Below are positions 1-9,701 of a DNA stretch of 64,000 bases, piece by piece (positions within the stretch are counted from its first letter, which is position 1; each line of letters starts with the position of its first letter). The stretch is taken from the NCBI GenBank assembly GCA_025201845.1, contig MU603953.1:68085-132084 (forward strand). Direction: 5' to 3'. The stretch is from Martensiomyces pterosporus. Its lineage: Eukaryota > Kickxellomycota > Kickxellomycetes > Kickxellales > Kickxellaceae. Position numbers and translations under genes: made by a program. Below the pieces are notes generated by a model. That model had not been told where the DNA came from, searched no databases, and saw only the letters and a list, made by a program, of their open reading frames with translations.

Positions 1-2
1 GG

Positions 3-971
3 CTGTTTCTGCCGCAATTCGCCTCAAACTGCGTCCTCAAGACCGCGCACTGGATTTTGCAGCGGACAGCACCTCACCTGGTGCCTCACCCAAAGACAGC
101 CAAGTACGTGCTGCACCAGCGAGTGGCATACATATTTGTTATCGCCATGTACCTGCTATACACCATGTGGACCACAGAGGCGAACCTGGGCTCAAACTAC
201 TACCAGATCCTCGGCGTGAGCCCAAGCAGCTTTTCAGCAAGCGAGCTGAAGCGGAACTACCGGCAGCTCTCGCTCGCTCTTCACCCGGACAAGAACCCTG
301 GAGGAGAGGCGCTGTTCATCCAGCTGAAGGACGCGTACAAGGTGCTCTCGGACCCTGTCCTGCAGACCGTGTATGACCGCGCAGGCGCGGCAGCCATCAA
401 ATGCGACTCATGCTCGTCCGCCAGCGACTACTTGCTCGCCGCTATCCCACGCAGACTGGGAATATACCTTGCCTACGTCATTGGTAGCGTTGCGCTGCAG
501 GTGTTTAGAATCGGCAAGTACGGCACTTATTGGCGGTACATTGCCATCGGAGCATTTGCCGCTCTCGAGCTGATGATGGTCTCGAGCAGTACCACTCCAG
601 GGCTTGTCAAGGCTTTGCAGTGGCTGGCTCCCCACCGCACTGGGTATGAGATTGCGCAGATCCTGCAGCAAGCCATGGTGTGCTTCTTTATCGCGCTGAA
701 CCAGATTGGCCCGCAGTTCATCCCGCAGGAGAAGAACCTCAACACCGTGGCGCTCTCCAAGGAGCTGCTGCAGGGCATACAGGCAACGAATGCAGAGATT
801 GGTGGAAAGGCTGCTCGCATGGCTGACATGTTCAAGGGCACTGGGCTTCAGCGGCCGATGGTCGAGGAGTTTGCCAAGGAGTTGCAGCTGGGCATGACTC
901 TGGGCTCCAGTCCGCAGTTCAGGCAAGAGTATGCGGAGAGGCTCAACGCAGCGCGGCAAGAGCCCAGTTAG
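3..971 (+). CDS. Membrane-anchored J-domain (DnaJ-like) protein, 5' partial
   Basis: The frame is open from the first bases of the window, so the true start lies upstream; no in-frame ATG precedes the first membrane segment. A hydrophobic segment (VAYIFVIAMYLLYTMW) is followed directly by a J domain with the HPD signature in ALHPDKNPGG, then several more hydrophobic stretches (around LGIYLAYVIGSVALQVF, YIAIGAFAALELMMV and VCFFIALNQIG). J domains stimulate Hsp70 ATPase. The membrane segment just before the J domain matches a family of uncharacterised fungal membrane-associated J proteins, probably in the ER or mitochondrial membrane. The C-terminal 90 residues are hydrophilic. Family is well supported; compartment and client are unknown. 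The stop is TAG at 969-971. Confidence 0.85.
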   Translation: MFLPQFASNCVLKTAHWILQRTAPHLVPHPKTAKYVLHQRVAYIFVIAMYLLYTMWTTEANLGSNYYQILGVSPSSFSASELKRNYRQLSLALHPDKNPGGEALFIQLKDAYKVLSDPVLQTVYDRAGAAAIKCDSCSSASDYLLAAIPRRLGIYLAYVIGSVALQVFRIGKYGTYWRYIAIGAFAALELMMVSSSTTPGLVKALQWLAPHRTGYEIAQILQQAMVCFFIALNQIGPQFIPQEKNLNTVALSKELLQGIQATNAEIGGKAARMADMFKGTGLQRPMVEEFAKELQLGMTLGSSPQFRQEYAERLNAARQEPS

Positions 972-1683
972 AAACAAAGCCGATATTTGTGTGCTACATG
1001 ATTTCATCAATAGCGAAATACATTCCGTTGCCTGTGCTATCAGCTCCGCATCGCTAATGCAGAGGGTGCTGCAGTTGGACCACCGCCCCGCGTGTGCTTG
1101 CTTGCCGTGCACCCGTCCATGTGACCAGCTACAATCTGCAGTCGCTCCCCCGTTCTGAATACCAGCAGCGCCAGACATGCATACTGCTCGATACTGACCG
1201 ATGATACTGCCCCTCTGTCGCATTCACGCACTGCCTTTGCAGCGACACACTTGCTTGTTCTGCTTTTCTGCTCATGTGAGGAGGGGGAAGCAGAGCTTGC
1301 TAATGCAGCTGCACACATCACATTTTCCCACGTGCCCATGTTGTTTATGCCACCCGCCGTCCACACAGGAAGCGAAGCCCCTCAAGCAAAGCCTCATTGA
1401 CACTGTGCCATTCCAGGCCCGCGGACAATAGCAAATGGCGGTAATAGCAGCAGGATGAGGTGGCAGCACAGAGGAGGCGTGTGCAGTGGACAGCAATGTG
1501 TGTCATTTGACGTTGGCAGATATAAAAGGAGCACACCCCCTGGCCACCCCCTTTGCTACGAGGCACTCTTCTCTCCCACTCTCCCACTCTCCCACTGCCC
1601 TCAGACAAAGCAACATTCTACATCTATCTGCCTGCGCTCACTGCTCTCCTTCAAGCCTCTTCCTGTGACTGCTCCAAAACAGC
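972..1683. other. Intergenic region with the URC1 promoter
   Basis: No gene is seen in these 712 bases. The region holds the 3' flank of the J-domain gene and the promoter of the next gene. A TATA box lies at 1521-1528. A pyrimidine-rich leader follows, including three exact copies of the 8-mer CTCCCACT at 1573-1596. Short frames here have no recognisable product. Confidence 0.6.
1521..1528 (+). promoter_or_regulatory. TATA box of URC1
   Basis: The sequence TATAAAAG lies about 155 bases before the ATG at 1684 and is followed by a CT-rich leader typical of fungal transcription starts. It is the clearest TATA element in the window. Presence of TATA suggests regulated rather than constitutive expression (inference). 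Confidence 0.6.
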
Positions 1684-3009
1684 ATGACCGCAGACACTAA
1701 CGCCAAACCAGACAGCATTCCCACCGAGCATGCGCTCCCCCAGCAGCAGCTGTACACCTCCCGCGTCGTGCTCACGACGTATCCCGGGCAAAACGGCATC
1801 GATCCCATCCCGCTCAGCTGGGGAGCCCAGTCTCCCGCTGAGCGTGGCCCAGTGACTGTATCGCGGCACCAAGACACCTTTGGCAAGCGCAACGCCATCG
1901 GCGCAGGCGGCGGATCCTACTGCATCTACCGAGCGCTCGCAGTGGCAATTGGCGACCTGACGCCAAACCACCGGCCGGATTTCAGGCTGACTGAGCCGAC
2001 GCACAAGATTGGTCCATTTGGTACGTGGACCGACCCCGAAAAAATCGTCTCCATGGACCCGTGGGGACATGCGATCGTCGAGCACTTCCACGACTACCTC
2101 GAGCGCGGCGTGGATATCCGCCCCACGATTGCCATCACCAAGGCGCACATGAAGCTGGCCGAGATCGACGAGGCCATCAGCAAGGGTGCTCTCCGCAATG
2201 ACGGCGATGTGGTCACTGAGGGCGGCGAGCTCAAGGTGGTCAAGGTCGCTGTTGAGCCCGTCTGGTTCCTCCCCGGTGTTGCCAAGCGGTTTGGCATCAG
2301 CGAGTCCACGCTGCGCCGTGCGCTCTTTGAGGACACGGGTGGCATGTACCCCGAGCTGATCACCCGCCCCGACCTCAAGGTGTTTTTGCCTCCAATCGGC
2401 GGCCTAACTGTGTACATTTTCGGCGACCCAGCACACATTCCTGATCCGACCAAGCGCCTAACCATGCGTGTGCACGACGAGTGCAACGGATCCGATGTGT
2501 TTGGCTCTGACATCTGCACATGCAAGCCCTATCTGATCTACTCGATCGAGGAGTGCGCGCGCGAGGCACAGAATGGCGGTGTGGGTGTCGTCGTTTACTT
2601 CCGCAAAGAGGGGCGCGCGCTGGGCGAAGTGACAAAGTACCTCGTCTATAATGCACGCAAACGGCAGGAGGGCGGCGACACGGCAGCCAACTACTTTAAG
2701 CGCACCGAGTTTGTCGCAGGCGTCAAGGACATGCGCTTCCAAGCCCTGATGCCAGACATTCTGCACTGGCTGGGCGTCACCCGCATCGATCGCTTCATCT
2801 CCATGTCCAATATGAAGTACCAGGCAATTGTGGACTCGGGCATTGAAATTGTCGAGCGCGTGTCGATTCCCGAAGACAGAATGCCGGGCGATGCAAAAGT
2901 TGAGATCGAGGCCAAGATTGCCGATGGCTATTTCACCACTGGCGAGGTGCCCACTGCCGAGGCGCTCAAGAGCGTCAAGGGCCGCAACTGGGACGAGATT
3001 GCCCACTGA
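1684..3009 (+). CDS. URC1: GTP cyclohydrolase II-like uracil catabolism protein (Urc1 family)
   Basis: A 441-residue protein related to GTP cyclohydrolase II. Around residues 262-283 it has the RibA-like metal-site pattern RVHDECNGSDVFGSDICTC, where the three cysteines would hold zinc, and then the RKEGRALGEV segment that corresponds to the RibA REGRGIGL motif. The long N-terminal half (SYCIYRALAVAIGDL, WGHAIVEHFHDY) is characteristic of the Urc1 branch, not of the shorter RIB1 enzyme of riboflavin synthesis. Urc1 proteins are required for the URC route of uracil catabolism described in Lachancea kluyveri; the exact reaction is not settled. No other URC gene is adjacent. ATG at 1684 is the first in frame after the TATA box, and AATAAA follows at 3079. 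Confidence 0.85.
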   Translation: MTADTNAKPDSIPTEHALPQQQLYTSRVVLTTYPGQNGIDPIPLSWGAQSPAERGPVTVSRHQDTFGKRNAIGAGGGSYCIYRALAVAIGDLTPNHRPDFRLTEPTHKIGPFGTWTDPEKIVSMDPWGHAIVEHFHDYLERGVDIRPTIAITKAHMKLAEIDEAISKGALRNDGDVVTEGGELKVVKVAVEPVWFLPGVAKRFGISESTLRRALFEDTGGMYPELITRPDLKVFLPPIGGLTVYIFGDPAHIPDPTKRLTMRVHDECNGSDVFGSDICTCKPYLIYSIEECAREAQNGGVGVVVYFRKEGRALGEVTKYLVYNARKRQEGGDTAANYFKRTEFVAGVKDMRFQALMPDILHWLGVTRIDRFISMSNMKYQAIVDSGIEIVERVSIPEDRMPGDAKVEIEAKIADGYFTTGEVPTAEALKSVKGRNWDEIAH

Positions 3010-3373
3010 GACATTGGGCACCAACATCTCAGCATTCAAGTAAATGGGGGCGGCTATACTGTGACAATTGCACCCTAAAATAAACATACTTTTCATAAAA
3101 TCAAGCAGTGTTTAAAATGCGGTGGTATTGGGCCAATTTGTTTTTCGATAAATCTGACTAAAAGAGAAGAAGCTGGAAGAGCCCCGTGGCAGAGTCGGTT
3201 GAGGAGCCCGGGAAGCCAAGCAAGCGTGTGCTGTCCCGCACAGGTATCCAGAGGATGGATGATGCGTCGACTGCACATATATTCATGAGATCACAGCCGC
3301 AAGAAATGGATATTAATGACTGGATATGTAGGCAATATAAGAATGGGAGCCAGGTCGTCTGCAGGGTCGGATA
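3010..3373. other. Convergent intergenic region
   Basis: No gene is seen. This segment holds the 3' flanks of URC1 (plus) and of the small membrane protein gene (minus). A plus-strand AATAAA lies at 3079-3084. Confidence 0.6.
3079..3084 (+). terminator. Polyadenylation signal of URC1
   Basis: A canonical AATAAA sits 70 bases after the URC1 stop in an A-rich context. Confidence 0.55.
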
Positions 3374-4036
3374 TCAGTACTTTGTCTGAGCCTGTGCCTG
3401 GTAGGGGTCCTGCGAGGTGTTTTCAGCGCCCTCGGCGCCACGGTGGTAGCTCTTGTTGTAGCGCTCGCGCTTCTTTTTGTCGCGTCTCTTGTTAAGCTTG
3501 TGCGCCGCAAACAGCAGTGCTGCAGCGCCAACACCGACCATGATTACCCTGGACTTCTACACAATCTGCCGCAAATGTTTTCGTGTGCTTCAGTACGGCA
3601 TCTGTGCATTGATTTCTACATGCAGTGCGTCACTGCCAAGCATGCATGCATCCCAGTGGCTGGATGTCATGGACTCACATGGTCTTTTTGTACTTACGTT
3701 AATCTCTGGTGTGTAGTCGTCGCCATACGCGCCGGCATAGTTGGGGTCTGGCTTCTTGTGGAAGAAGTCCTTGAAACCGCGCTCGCCGTCCTCGCCATCC
3801 GAGTCCTGGTTGTGGGCGGAGCTCTGGTTAAATCCCGTCTGCTGCTCGCTGTGTGTGTCCACGCCACCACTGCCAGTGGATTTGTTCTGGATTCGCTGCT
3901 GAGATGCGTTCTCATCGCGTCTTCCGCTGTGTCCGGCGTAGAGAGTGGAAGCGCTGCCGCTATGGCCGTTGTCTGGTCCGTAGCCGTGGCTGTATCCTCG
4001 GCCCTGTGTGAAATTTGGGTTTCCGTACGAAGACAT
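3374..4036 (-). CDS. Uncharacterised small single-pass membrane protein, two exons
   Basis: Exon 1 is 4036-3698 and exon 2 is 3556-3374. The 141-base intron (3697-3557) has donor GTAAGT and acceptor GTGTAG. The join keeps frame (phase 0) and gives 173 residues. The N-terminal 110 residues are hydrophilic and rich in Gly, Ser, Gln and Asn, with an acidic patch (DSDGEDGERGFKDFF) before PDPNYAGAYGDDYTPEIN. Exon 2 adds a hydrophobic helix (VIMVGVGAAALLFAAHKL) followed by a strongly basic run (NKRRDKKKRERY), as in a membrane anchor with a positive cytosolic flank. I do not recognise the family. Neither exon alone makes a convincing protein, but the consensus donor, frame continuity and coherent tail support the join. 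The start is the first ATG that gives the Gly/Ser-rich frame; the frame extends further upstream but looks like leader. Confidence 0.65.
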
Positions 4037-5256
4037 GGCTAAATGGCGAGCGCGGTATAAAGCTTTATGGCCTTGCTGTGGCTTGCAAATGTGCTGCAAT
4101 GGATGTGGAATAAGAGAAAGCGACTGAAGGGCAGATGGAGCGACAAAGGGAGCGTACATGTATATACAGAAGGGGATGGAGGAAGCGGGCATGCATTTAT
4201 GTCATCAAGTTCAAAACAGTGAGGTGGGAGGGCGGGTGATATCCCTAGCTGCCCACTGCTAAAACCGCCAGCCACATGGCGAGCGCTGTGCACATGGTGA
4301 ACCTCCTTTCTCTTCCACAATTGCACCGTTTTCCATTCCATATTCTTGATGAGCGGCATTAGATGGCACAATGGCCACGCTTGGTTCCAGCGCTGCCTGC
4401 AGCCTACACAAAAGCACTAAAAATGGGTAGAGCATGCATGTCAAAAAAAAGAGGCGGCAGGATGCGCCAGTTGTTCATGAGACATGCTGCGCAGCCCCTG
4501 ATTTGTGCCCGAGCATATATGCACCCCGTCTTTTTTTTGTGGTCATTTCAAAGATAGCAAGCGTGGACCCAGATGACATTTGGCTGATATGCACGGCGAG
4601 TGCTTGCTCTGCTCCGCTTTTCTAAAGCAGCAGCTGCCGTCCACATCCCCAAACAGCACAATGCACACGAAAGTGCGCTTCCGTTGCATTGCTTGATTTC
4701 AGCGCGCTTTTCTCCTGTGCTAGCCATTGACTCACGCTTGGCACCGACGCCATCCCTCCCCCTTCGTCCATACCACATGTCCAAACGGAAGGGCCTGCCC
4801 GAACAAGTAGCGGAATACAGCATGCCCCTCTCTCAAACGCACTACAGGGCTGCCGCTCCGTTGGCGCTGCGGCTTGCAGATTGAAAATCGGATGCCGCGC
4901 TAGATGGATGCGATTGCAAAATGACGTAGCAATTCGTGCCAAGCAGCAATCGATCAGCGGGAGATACAGGTGTGTATATGGACGCTCCTCGTGTGCGATG
5001 GATTAGAAACCTGCTCGCGCGCTTTTATTCGCGCTGGCCACCCTCGCTCTGCGCGCACCGGTGTGCCTACGACATTCAGGTGTATGTTGATTGGGAACGT
5101 GCAGCTCTCAAAATGCACACGTGGTGCTACCCAAAAACCCATTTGATGCAGACAGCACTGGAAACTCCAGACTGAATATTTTGTCGATTTTTCTCCCAGC
5201 TCACCAAACAATTGATTCGCCCCTTTCTGCGCCTTTCTACTGCAACACACTCCACA
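4037..5256. other. Divergent intergenic region
   Basis: These 1.2 kb separate the small membrane protein gene (minus) from the C2CD5-like gene (plus) and presumably hold both promoters. Several frames of 60-110 codons occur on both strands, but none shows a family signature. A TATAAAG-like string near 4056 is too close to the minus-strand ATG to be a convincing TATA box. Confidence 0.5.
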
Positions 5257-8200
5257 ATGCCCTGTCTGCTGAAGATCAAGGTGATCAGGGCCCGGTCGCT
5301 GCCTGTAATGGACCGCCAGTCGTCCAAGGCAGATGCCTACGTGGAGATCCGGTTCGCCAATCAGTACCCAATGCGAACAACAATCGCACGCAAAACGCTG
5401 GACCCAGTCTGGAACGAAGACTTTCGGCTCGAAGTCAGCGACGACGCCTACTTGCAAAATGAGCCACTCGAGTTCAGGCTCCTCGACTACGACAGCATCA
5501 CAGCCAACGATCTAATCGGATCGGTCTACATCGACCTCAACTCGCTCCTAACGGACGAATTCAGCATCGAGGAGCACTACTCGAACGACTCCAACAGCTG
5601 TACCAGCAGCCCATACAATGACGAGCGCAAGTTAATGGGCAGCAGCAGGATTGGAGTGGGTAGTGACGTGGATCTTGCTTCCAACGGAGCACGGCCGAGC
5701 TCTGCATCCTCAATATCAACGCGTTCGTCTCAGGGCTCCTCGCACGAGGGCTTCATTGGCGAAACAACGGGAGTTTCCAGCACGTATACGCGCACCTTGG
5801 GTGGTTGGTTCCCGATCTACGACACGATGTGGGGCACTCGCGGCGAACTCAAGTGCCAGATCATCCTGCAGTACTTTGGCGATGTCAACCCGTTCAACAA
5901 CTCGTCAGCCGGAGTGCAAGTGTTCTCCACCCCATCGCCGTATTTGCCCGCGACCACGCCTGTCCAGTCTCTAGGGTTTATCAGCAGCATTGCCACGCAG
6001 ATTGATCCTGAGTACCACTGGACCGACAATTTCCGCACACCGAGAGCGTCCAACGAGGCGCGTGTGCGTGTTTTGCACAAGCTGACGGGGGTGCTCAGGC
6101 GCCGGATGGGAAGGAAGGCACTGGAGCTCGGCGCCAATGCAATTATCGGGTACAGGCAGTGGTTCGACTTTGAAGTCGAGGAGAAGATCATCACTGGCCG
6201 CGTGGTGGGCACAGCCGTACGTATCGGTACGCAGTACCCACAGACCAAGCGTCGTGCGTCGTCAATCAGCGACTTCGTGGGAGTGGGAACGGGGGTGGGA
6301 CCTGGAATGGGAATGGGAGAAGTGCCTGGGCTGCCAGCACCTGCTGCCAGAGACAGCGGCCAGCCGTTCCTGCACGTTTCGGCCGCAGACGCCAATGGCG
6401 GTGCCGTACATGACCACCAGGGGAGCCTGGTCTCACGCAAAGCACGGTCAAGCATCAGCACAGACGGACGCGATAGCGACCAAAGCGACCGCAGCAGCGC
6501 TCTGACCCACTCGTCAGCTAGTACCAGCAGCAGCCTTTCGACCAGCTCACTGCAGAGTGCAGATAATGCCAGAAACCAAAAGTCGGCTGCTGCTTGCGAG
6601 ATTCTCACGTTCAAGGCATTCCCACCAGGCGTGGTCCACCGACTGGGCGGCCTTGTCTCCGCAACATCGGTAAAGCTCATTGAAAACGACCAGAGCAGAA
6701 CAAGAGAGCTCTGGTTTGACGACCTTAGAGCTGAGATCAAGCACCACGCATTGGCAATAGGGTGCTCGCACATCATCGGGTACTCGGAACAGGTGACGAT
6801 TCGCGATGAAATCATCATCCTGGTTGCCTATGGCACCGCGGCTGTGCTTGATTTGGATTACGAGGGCGACAAGCATAGCTTGGCCATGGACCATGAGAAC
6901 GAGACTCGCCGGCGGCCCAGCCAGCGCGAGCCTCATAGACAGTCTCAGCCGCGCATGCTTCCGGAGGACGCCCTTGACCAGCAACAGCCAGAGCAGCCCA
7001 GTCCAACAAAAGGCCCTGCCGAAAGCCAGAGGATGCCATTCCAGCAGGAGCACAATAGAAAGCCTCTGGGCTGTCGTATGTGCCATGCTTCTCATGACCG
7101 CCTGAAGATGCCCTATCCAATGCGGTTCTTCCGGTGCGGCTACTGCCAGAAGAAAGCAGTCCCCGAGATCCTCCTCACCACGGTTGACATTCCCCTCGAG
7201 CTCGATCTCATCGATGGCGAGTCATGCATGATCGAAGCGCACATATGCCGACCAGGGTCCAAAGCTGGGTTTGCGAACCCCTCAGGAGGCGCACAGAACC
7301 CAAGCAAGCCAGAGGCCCCCGCAGCCAGCGCCGGCGCCACCGGTAATGAGGGCGAGAGAAAGCGGTGGTTTGGGCTGGGCAAGGGTTCGACCACCGGCCC
7401 AGACAACAAGCTAAGCGGCGAGGCATATGCTGCGCATATCAGCGACGCACTGCCCTTTGTACACTACGACCTGCACCGCCAACTGCTGTACAAGCTGAGT
7501 GTGCATGGGATGAACGCGATATTCGGACTGAAATACCAAATCTCTATCGGCGAAGACATGATTATCGCCGTGGCAACGGGGACGGCTGTCTACGTTACCG
7601 GACTGCCCACGCCGGGGCCATTACACATTAAACGCAACATTGATGTGCTGGACGAGGAGGACCGGTCGTTCATCCGCATACAGGACCGCATCATGCGGCT
7701 GTCAAACTCCAACCGCCGGCGGCTGGACCGGGCGTTCCGCAAGAAGCGCCGGGCAATGATCCGGTACCGCGAGCAGCAAATGGCAGCGCGCAGCTTTTTC
7801 AGCCATGGGCACGCGCAGATGCGCCACGCCAATAACATTGCAAGGAGACGCTCTCGGTCGACGTCTAGAGGAGTCAGGCGAAGGAGAAAGCGCTCTGCTG
7901 CATCGAAGAAACGGAGTGCCTCGAGCGACAGCGACGGCAGGCAGACAAGCGACGAAAGTGGTGACGGTGCGAAGAGCGAGGGTGGACATTTCCTCAATCG
8001 CCTGGGTCCATCGGGCACCAACAACACGGCATCGTCGAGTGCCTCATCCTCGTCGGATAGTAGTGACTCCAGCTCACATCTGTCGTCAAAATCGAGCAGA
8101 CCTGGCGTGCGCAGAAGGAGGAAGATTAGGGCTAGAGTGGCTGTGCAGATCGACGACGATGCGGATGAGGATCTTATGGCTGCCCTGCTAGACATCCCGC

Positions 8201-9387
8201 TGCCTCCGTCGTTCCTCTTGTGCAACGTCGAGCGCCCTCCTTTGTTTAGGCGGTTTGTCAGCCCAGGGGCGTCGGGACTTGGCGAAACAAACGGGCAGTC
8301 ATCTGGGTCTGGTCAAGGGGTGCTGGAGCTGTCGTCGTCGTCTTCCTCTTCGTCGTCTTCGTCGTCCTCACTGGCTACGTCGTCGTCATCTTCTTCCAGC
8401 ACAGATTCAAGCGACAGTGAAGGCTCCTCAAAGCGCAAGCTGCGCGATATGGATCCAGACCAAATCCAAACATTTGTGCTGGTCAAGCGTGGTGCCGTGG
8501 ATCCATACGGAAAGCACCCGAACAGGCAGCTGGCTGAGCTGTTCAATAGCATCTACCTGGAGCTATACACTACGCTAGCGTACTTTGCCAGATGCGCTAT
8601 CGTTGGAGTAGACTACAATGTCCAGGCAGTCGATGATGCGCCTAACGATATCCAAGTTGTTCTTTCGGCGACTGTTGTTGGCCAGTGCTACTCGCTTCTG
8701 CCCAGGTACTCGATCAACTCACACTTTGCCCCATCCAGCAGCCACGGCCTGCCCCATCTGGCACTCCTCCACGACAGCGTCCACCGCCTTCGTGCTGGCG
8801 ATAACGCCAATTGCGATGGCACTGCTGCCACGCAGGCCGGCAGCCAGGAACCCAGAAATGGCAGTGGCATGACTGCCGCTGGTACCGATGGCAGCAAGGA
8901 GGACCCAGCCACGGGTAGGTCGCCCTGCTTCGCGCCGCCGCCAACCAGCGACCGCGTGGCATTCCCCGATCGGGACCAGCCCGCCGAGGCGCTATCGCCA
9001 GCAGAGAGCCGTGAGTTCACGCCGTCGCCAGCGAGCATCCACGTCGAGGACCTGGTTGACGAAGACTCCAGCGCCATCGAGCTCACGACGCTCTCGTACT
9101 TGCCCAAGCGGCAGATTACGGCGCACGTGGGCCGGATCTCGCTGCACTTTGTCCAGGAGGTGCACATTGACTCGCAGAGCAAGGGTCCTGTGGGCATGGG
9201 GGCCTTTGTGTTCTCATTCATTGCTGAGGTGCAGGCTGTTGCTCGCGCCCACGCAGCGGCCAGGGGCGGCATGGCGCTGATTGCGCTGTGTGTGGACCAG
9301 GTGCAGTTCATCAGGGATGACCGGAGCCATGCGTATGCGACCATCAGCGTCAGCGGAGACGTCGTGCGGTACAAGCAGGCCACATAG
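5257..9387 (+). CDS. C2CD5-like C2-domain protein
   Basis: A 1376-residue protein that follows animal C2CD5 (CDP138) from end to end. It has an N-terminal C2 domain (residues 1-110, MPCLLKIKVIRARSLPVMD then SLDP-type loop TLDPVWNEDF), the GWFPIYDTMWGTRGEL segment (about 182), DPEYHWTDNFRTPRASNEAR, repeated YbjQ-like modules with GxxxIIGY, a four-cysteine zinc-ribbon-like site (CRMC...CGYC, about 605-630) and a final YbjQ-like module near the C-terminus. Animal C2CD5 binds calcium and phospholipid and acts in insulin-stimulated GLUT4 vesicle fusion; the fungal role is unknown, perhaps membrane traffic. Fungal additions are an SR/KR-rich region after residue 830 and a serine run coded at about 8329-8400. 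The frame is open from 5212, but only ATG 5257 starts the C2 domain exactly as in animals. Confidence 0.88.
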   Translation: MPCLLKIKVIRARSLPVMDRQSSKADAYVEIRFANQYPMRTTIARKTLDPVWNEDFRLEVSDDAYLQNEPLEFRLLDYDSITANDLIGSVYIDLNSLLTDEFSIEEHYSNDSNSCTSSPYNDERKLMGSSRIGVGSDVDLASNGARPSSASSISTRSSQGSSHEGFIGETTGVSSTYTRTLGGWFPIYDTMWGTRGELKCQIILQYFGDVNPFNNSSAGVQVFSTPSPYLPATTPVQSLGFISSIATQIDPEYHWTDNFRTPRASNEARVRVLHKLTGVLRRRMGRKALELGANAIIGYRQWFDFEVEEKIITGRVVGTAVRIGTQYPQTKRRASSISDFVGVGTGVGPGMGMGEVPGLPAPAARDSGQPFLHVSAADANGGAVHDHQGSLVSRKARSSISTDGRDSDQSDRSSALTHSSASTSSSLSTSSLQSADNARNQKSAAACEILTFKAFPPGVVHRLGGLVSATSVKLIENDQSRTRELWFDDLRAEIKHHALAIGCSHIIGYSEQVTIRDEIIILVAYGTAAVLDLDYEGDKHSLAMDHENETRRRPSQREPHRQSQPRMLPEDALDQQQPEQPSPTKGPAESQRMPFQQEHNRKPLGCRMCHASHDRLKMPYPMRFFRCGYCQKKAVPEILLTTVDIPLELDLIDGESCMIEAHICRPGSKAGFANPSGGAQNPSKPEAPAASAGATGNEGERKRWFGLGKGSTTGPDNKLSGEAYAAHISDALPFVHYDLHRQLLYKLSVHGMNAIFGLKYQISIGEDMIIAVATGTAVYVTGLPTPGPLHIKRNIDVLDEEDRSFIRIQDRIMRLSNSNRRRLDRAFRKKRRAMIRYREQQMAARSFFSHGHAQMRHANNIARRRSRSTSRGVRRRRKRSAASKKRSASSDSDGRQTSDESGDGAKSEGGHFLNRLGPSGTNNTASSSASSSSDSSDSSSHLSSKSSRPGVRRRRKIRARVAVQIDDDADEDLMAALLDIPLPPSFLLCNVERPPLFRRFVSPGASGLGETNGQSSGSGQGVLELSSSSSSSSSSSSSLATSSSSSSSTDSSDSEGSSKRKLRDMDPDQIQTFVLVKRGAVDPYGKHPNRQLAELFNSIYLELYTTLAYFARCAIVGVDYNVQAVDDAPNDIQVVLSATVVGQCYSLLPRYSINSHFAPSSSHGLPHLALLHDSVHRLRAGDNANCDGTAATQAGSQEPRNGSGMTAAGTDGSKEDPATGRSPCFAPPPTSDRVAFPDRDQPAEALSPAESREFTPSPASIHVEDLVDEDSSAIELTTLSYLPKRQITAHVGRISLHFVQEVHIDSQSKGPVGMGAFVFSFIAEVQAVARAHAAARGGMALIALCVDQVQFIRDDRSHAYATISVSGDVVRYKQAT

Positions 9388-9701
9388 CGCACAGCGAGGA
9401 CAGCGGCTTAGCTCCCTACAGCACCGCCACTGGACTAGCTTTTTGCCGTGTCCGACAGGGTCAGGGGAGCTGGCTGCAAGGAAGCGCACGGACGCATGCG
9501 CCCTAGTATAGAAATCTCGGCCATTGTCACCTGCCTCTCGCTCTGCTCATCTCTCGGCGCTGCTGCTCAGCAGCTTTTCTGGCACAAAAAGCATCTCGAT
9601 CCGCCGCCCCCTCTCCTTTTCTCTTTCCCTACCAAAGGCCACCCAGACTCCGGCATTTTTTTTTACATATTCTTAGTTGTGTACTTCTACAAAGCCCTAG
9701 G
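9388..9701. other. Intergenic region before ribokinase
   Basis: No gene is seen. The last 150 bases before the ATG at 9702 are CT-rich and include a T9-10 run near 9656-9664, typical of a fungal leader/promoter. Confidence 0.5.
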
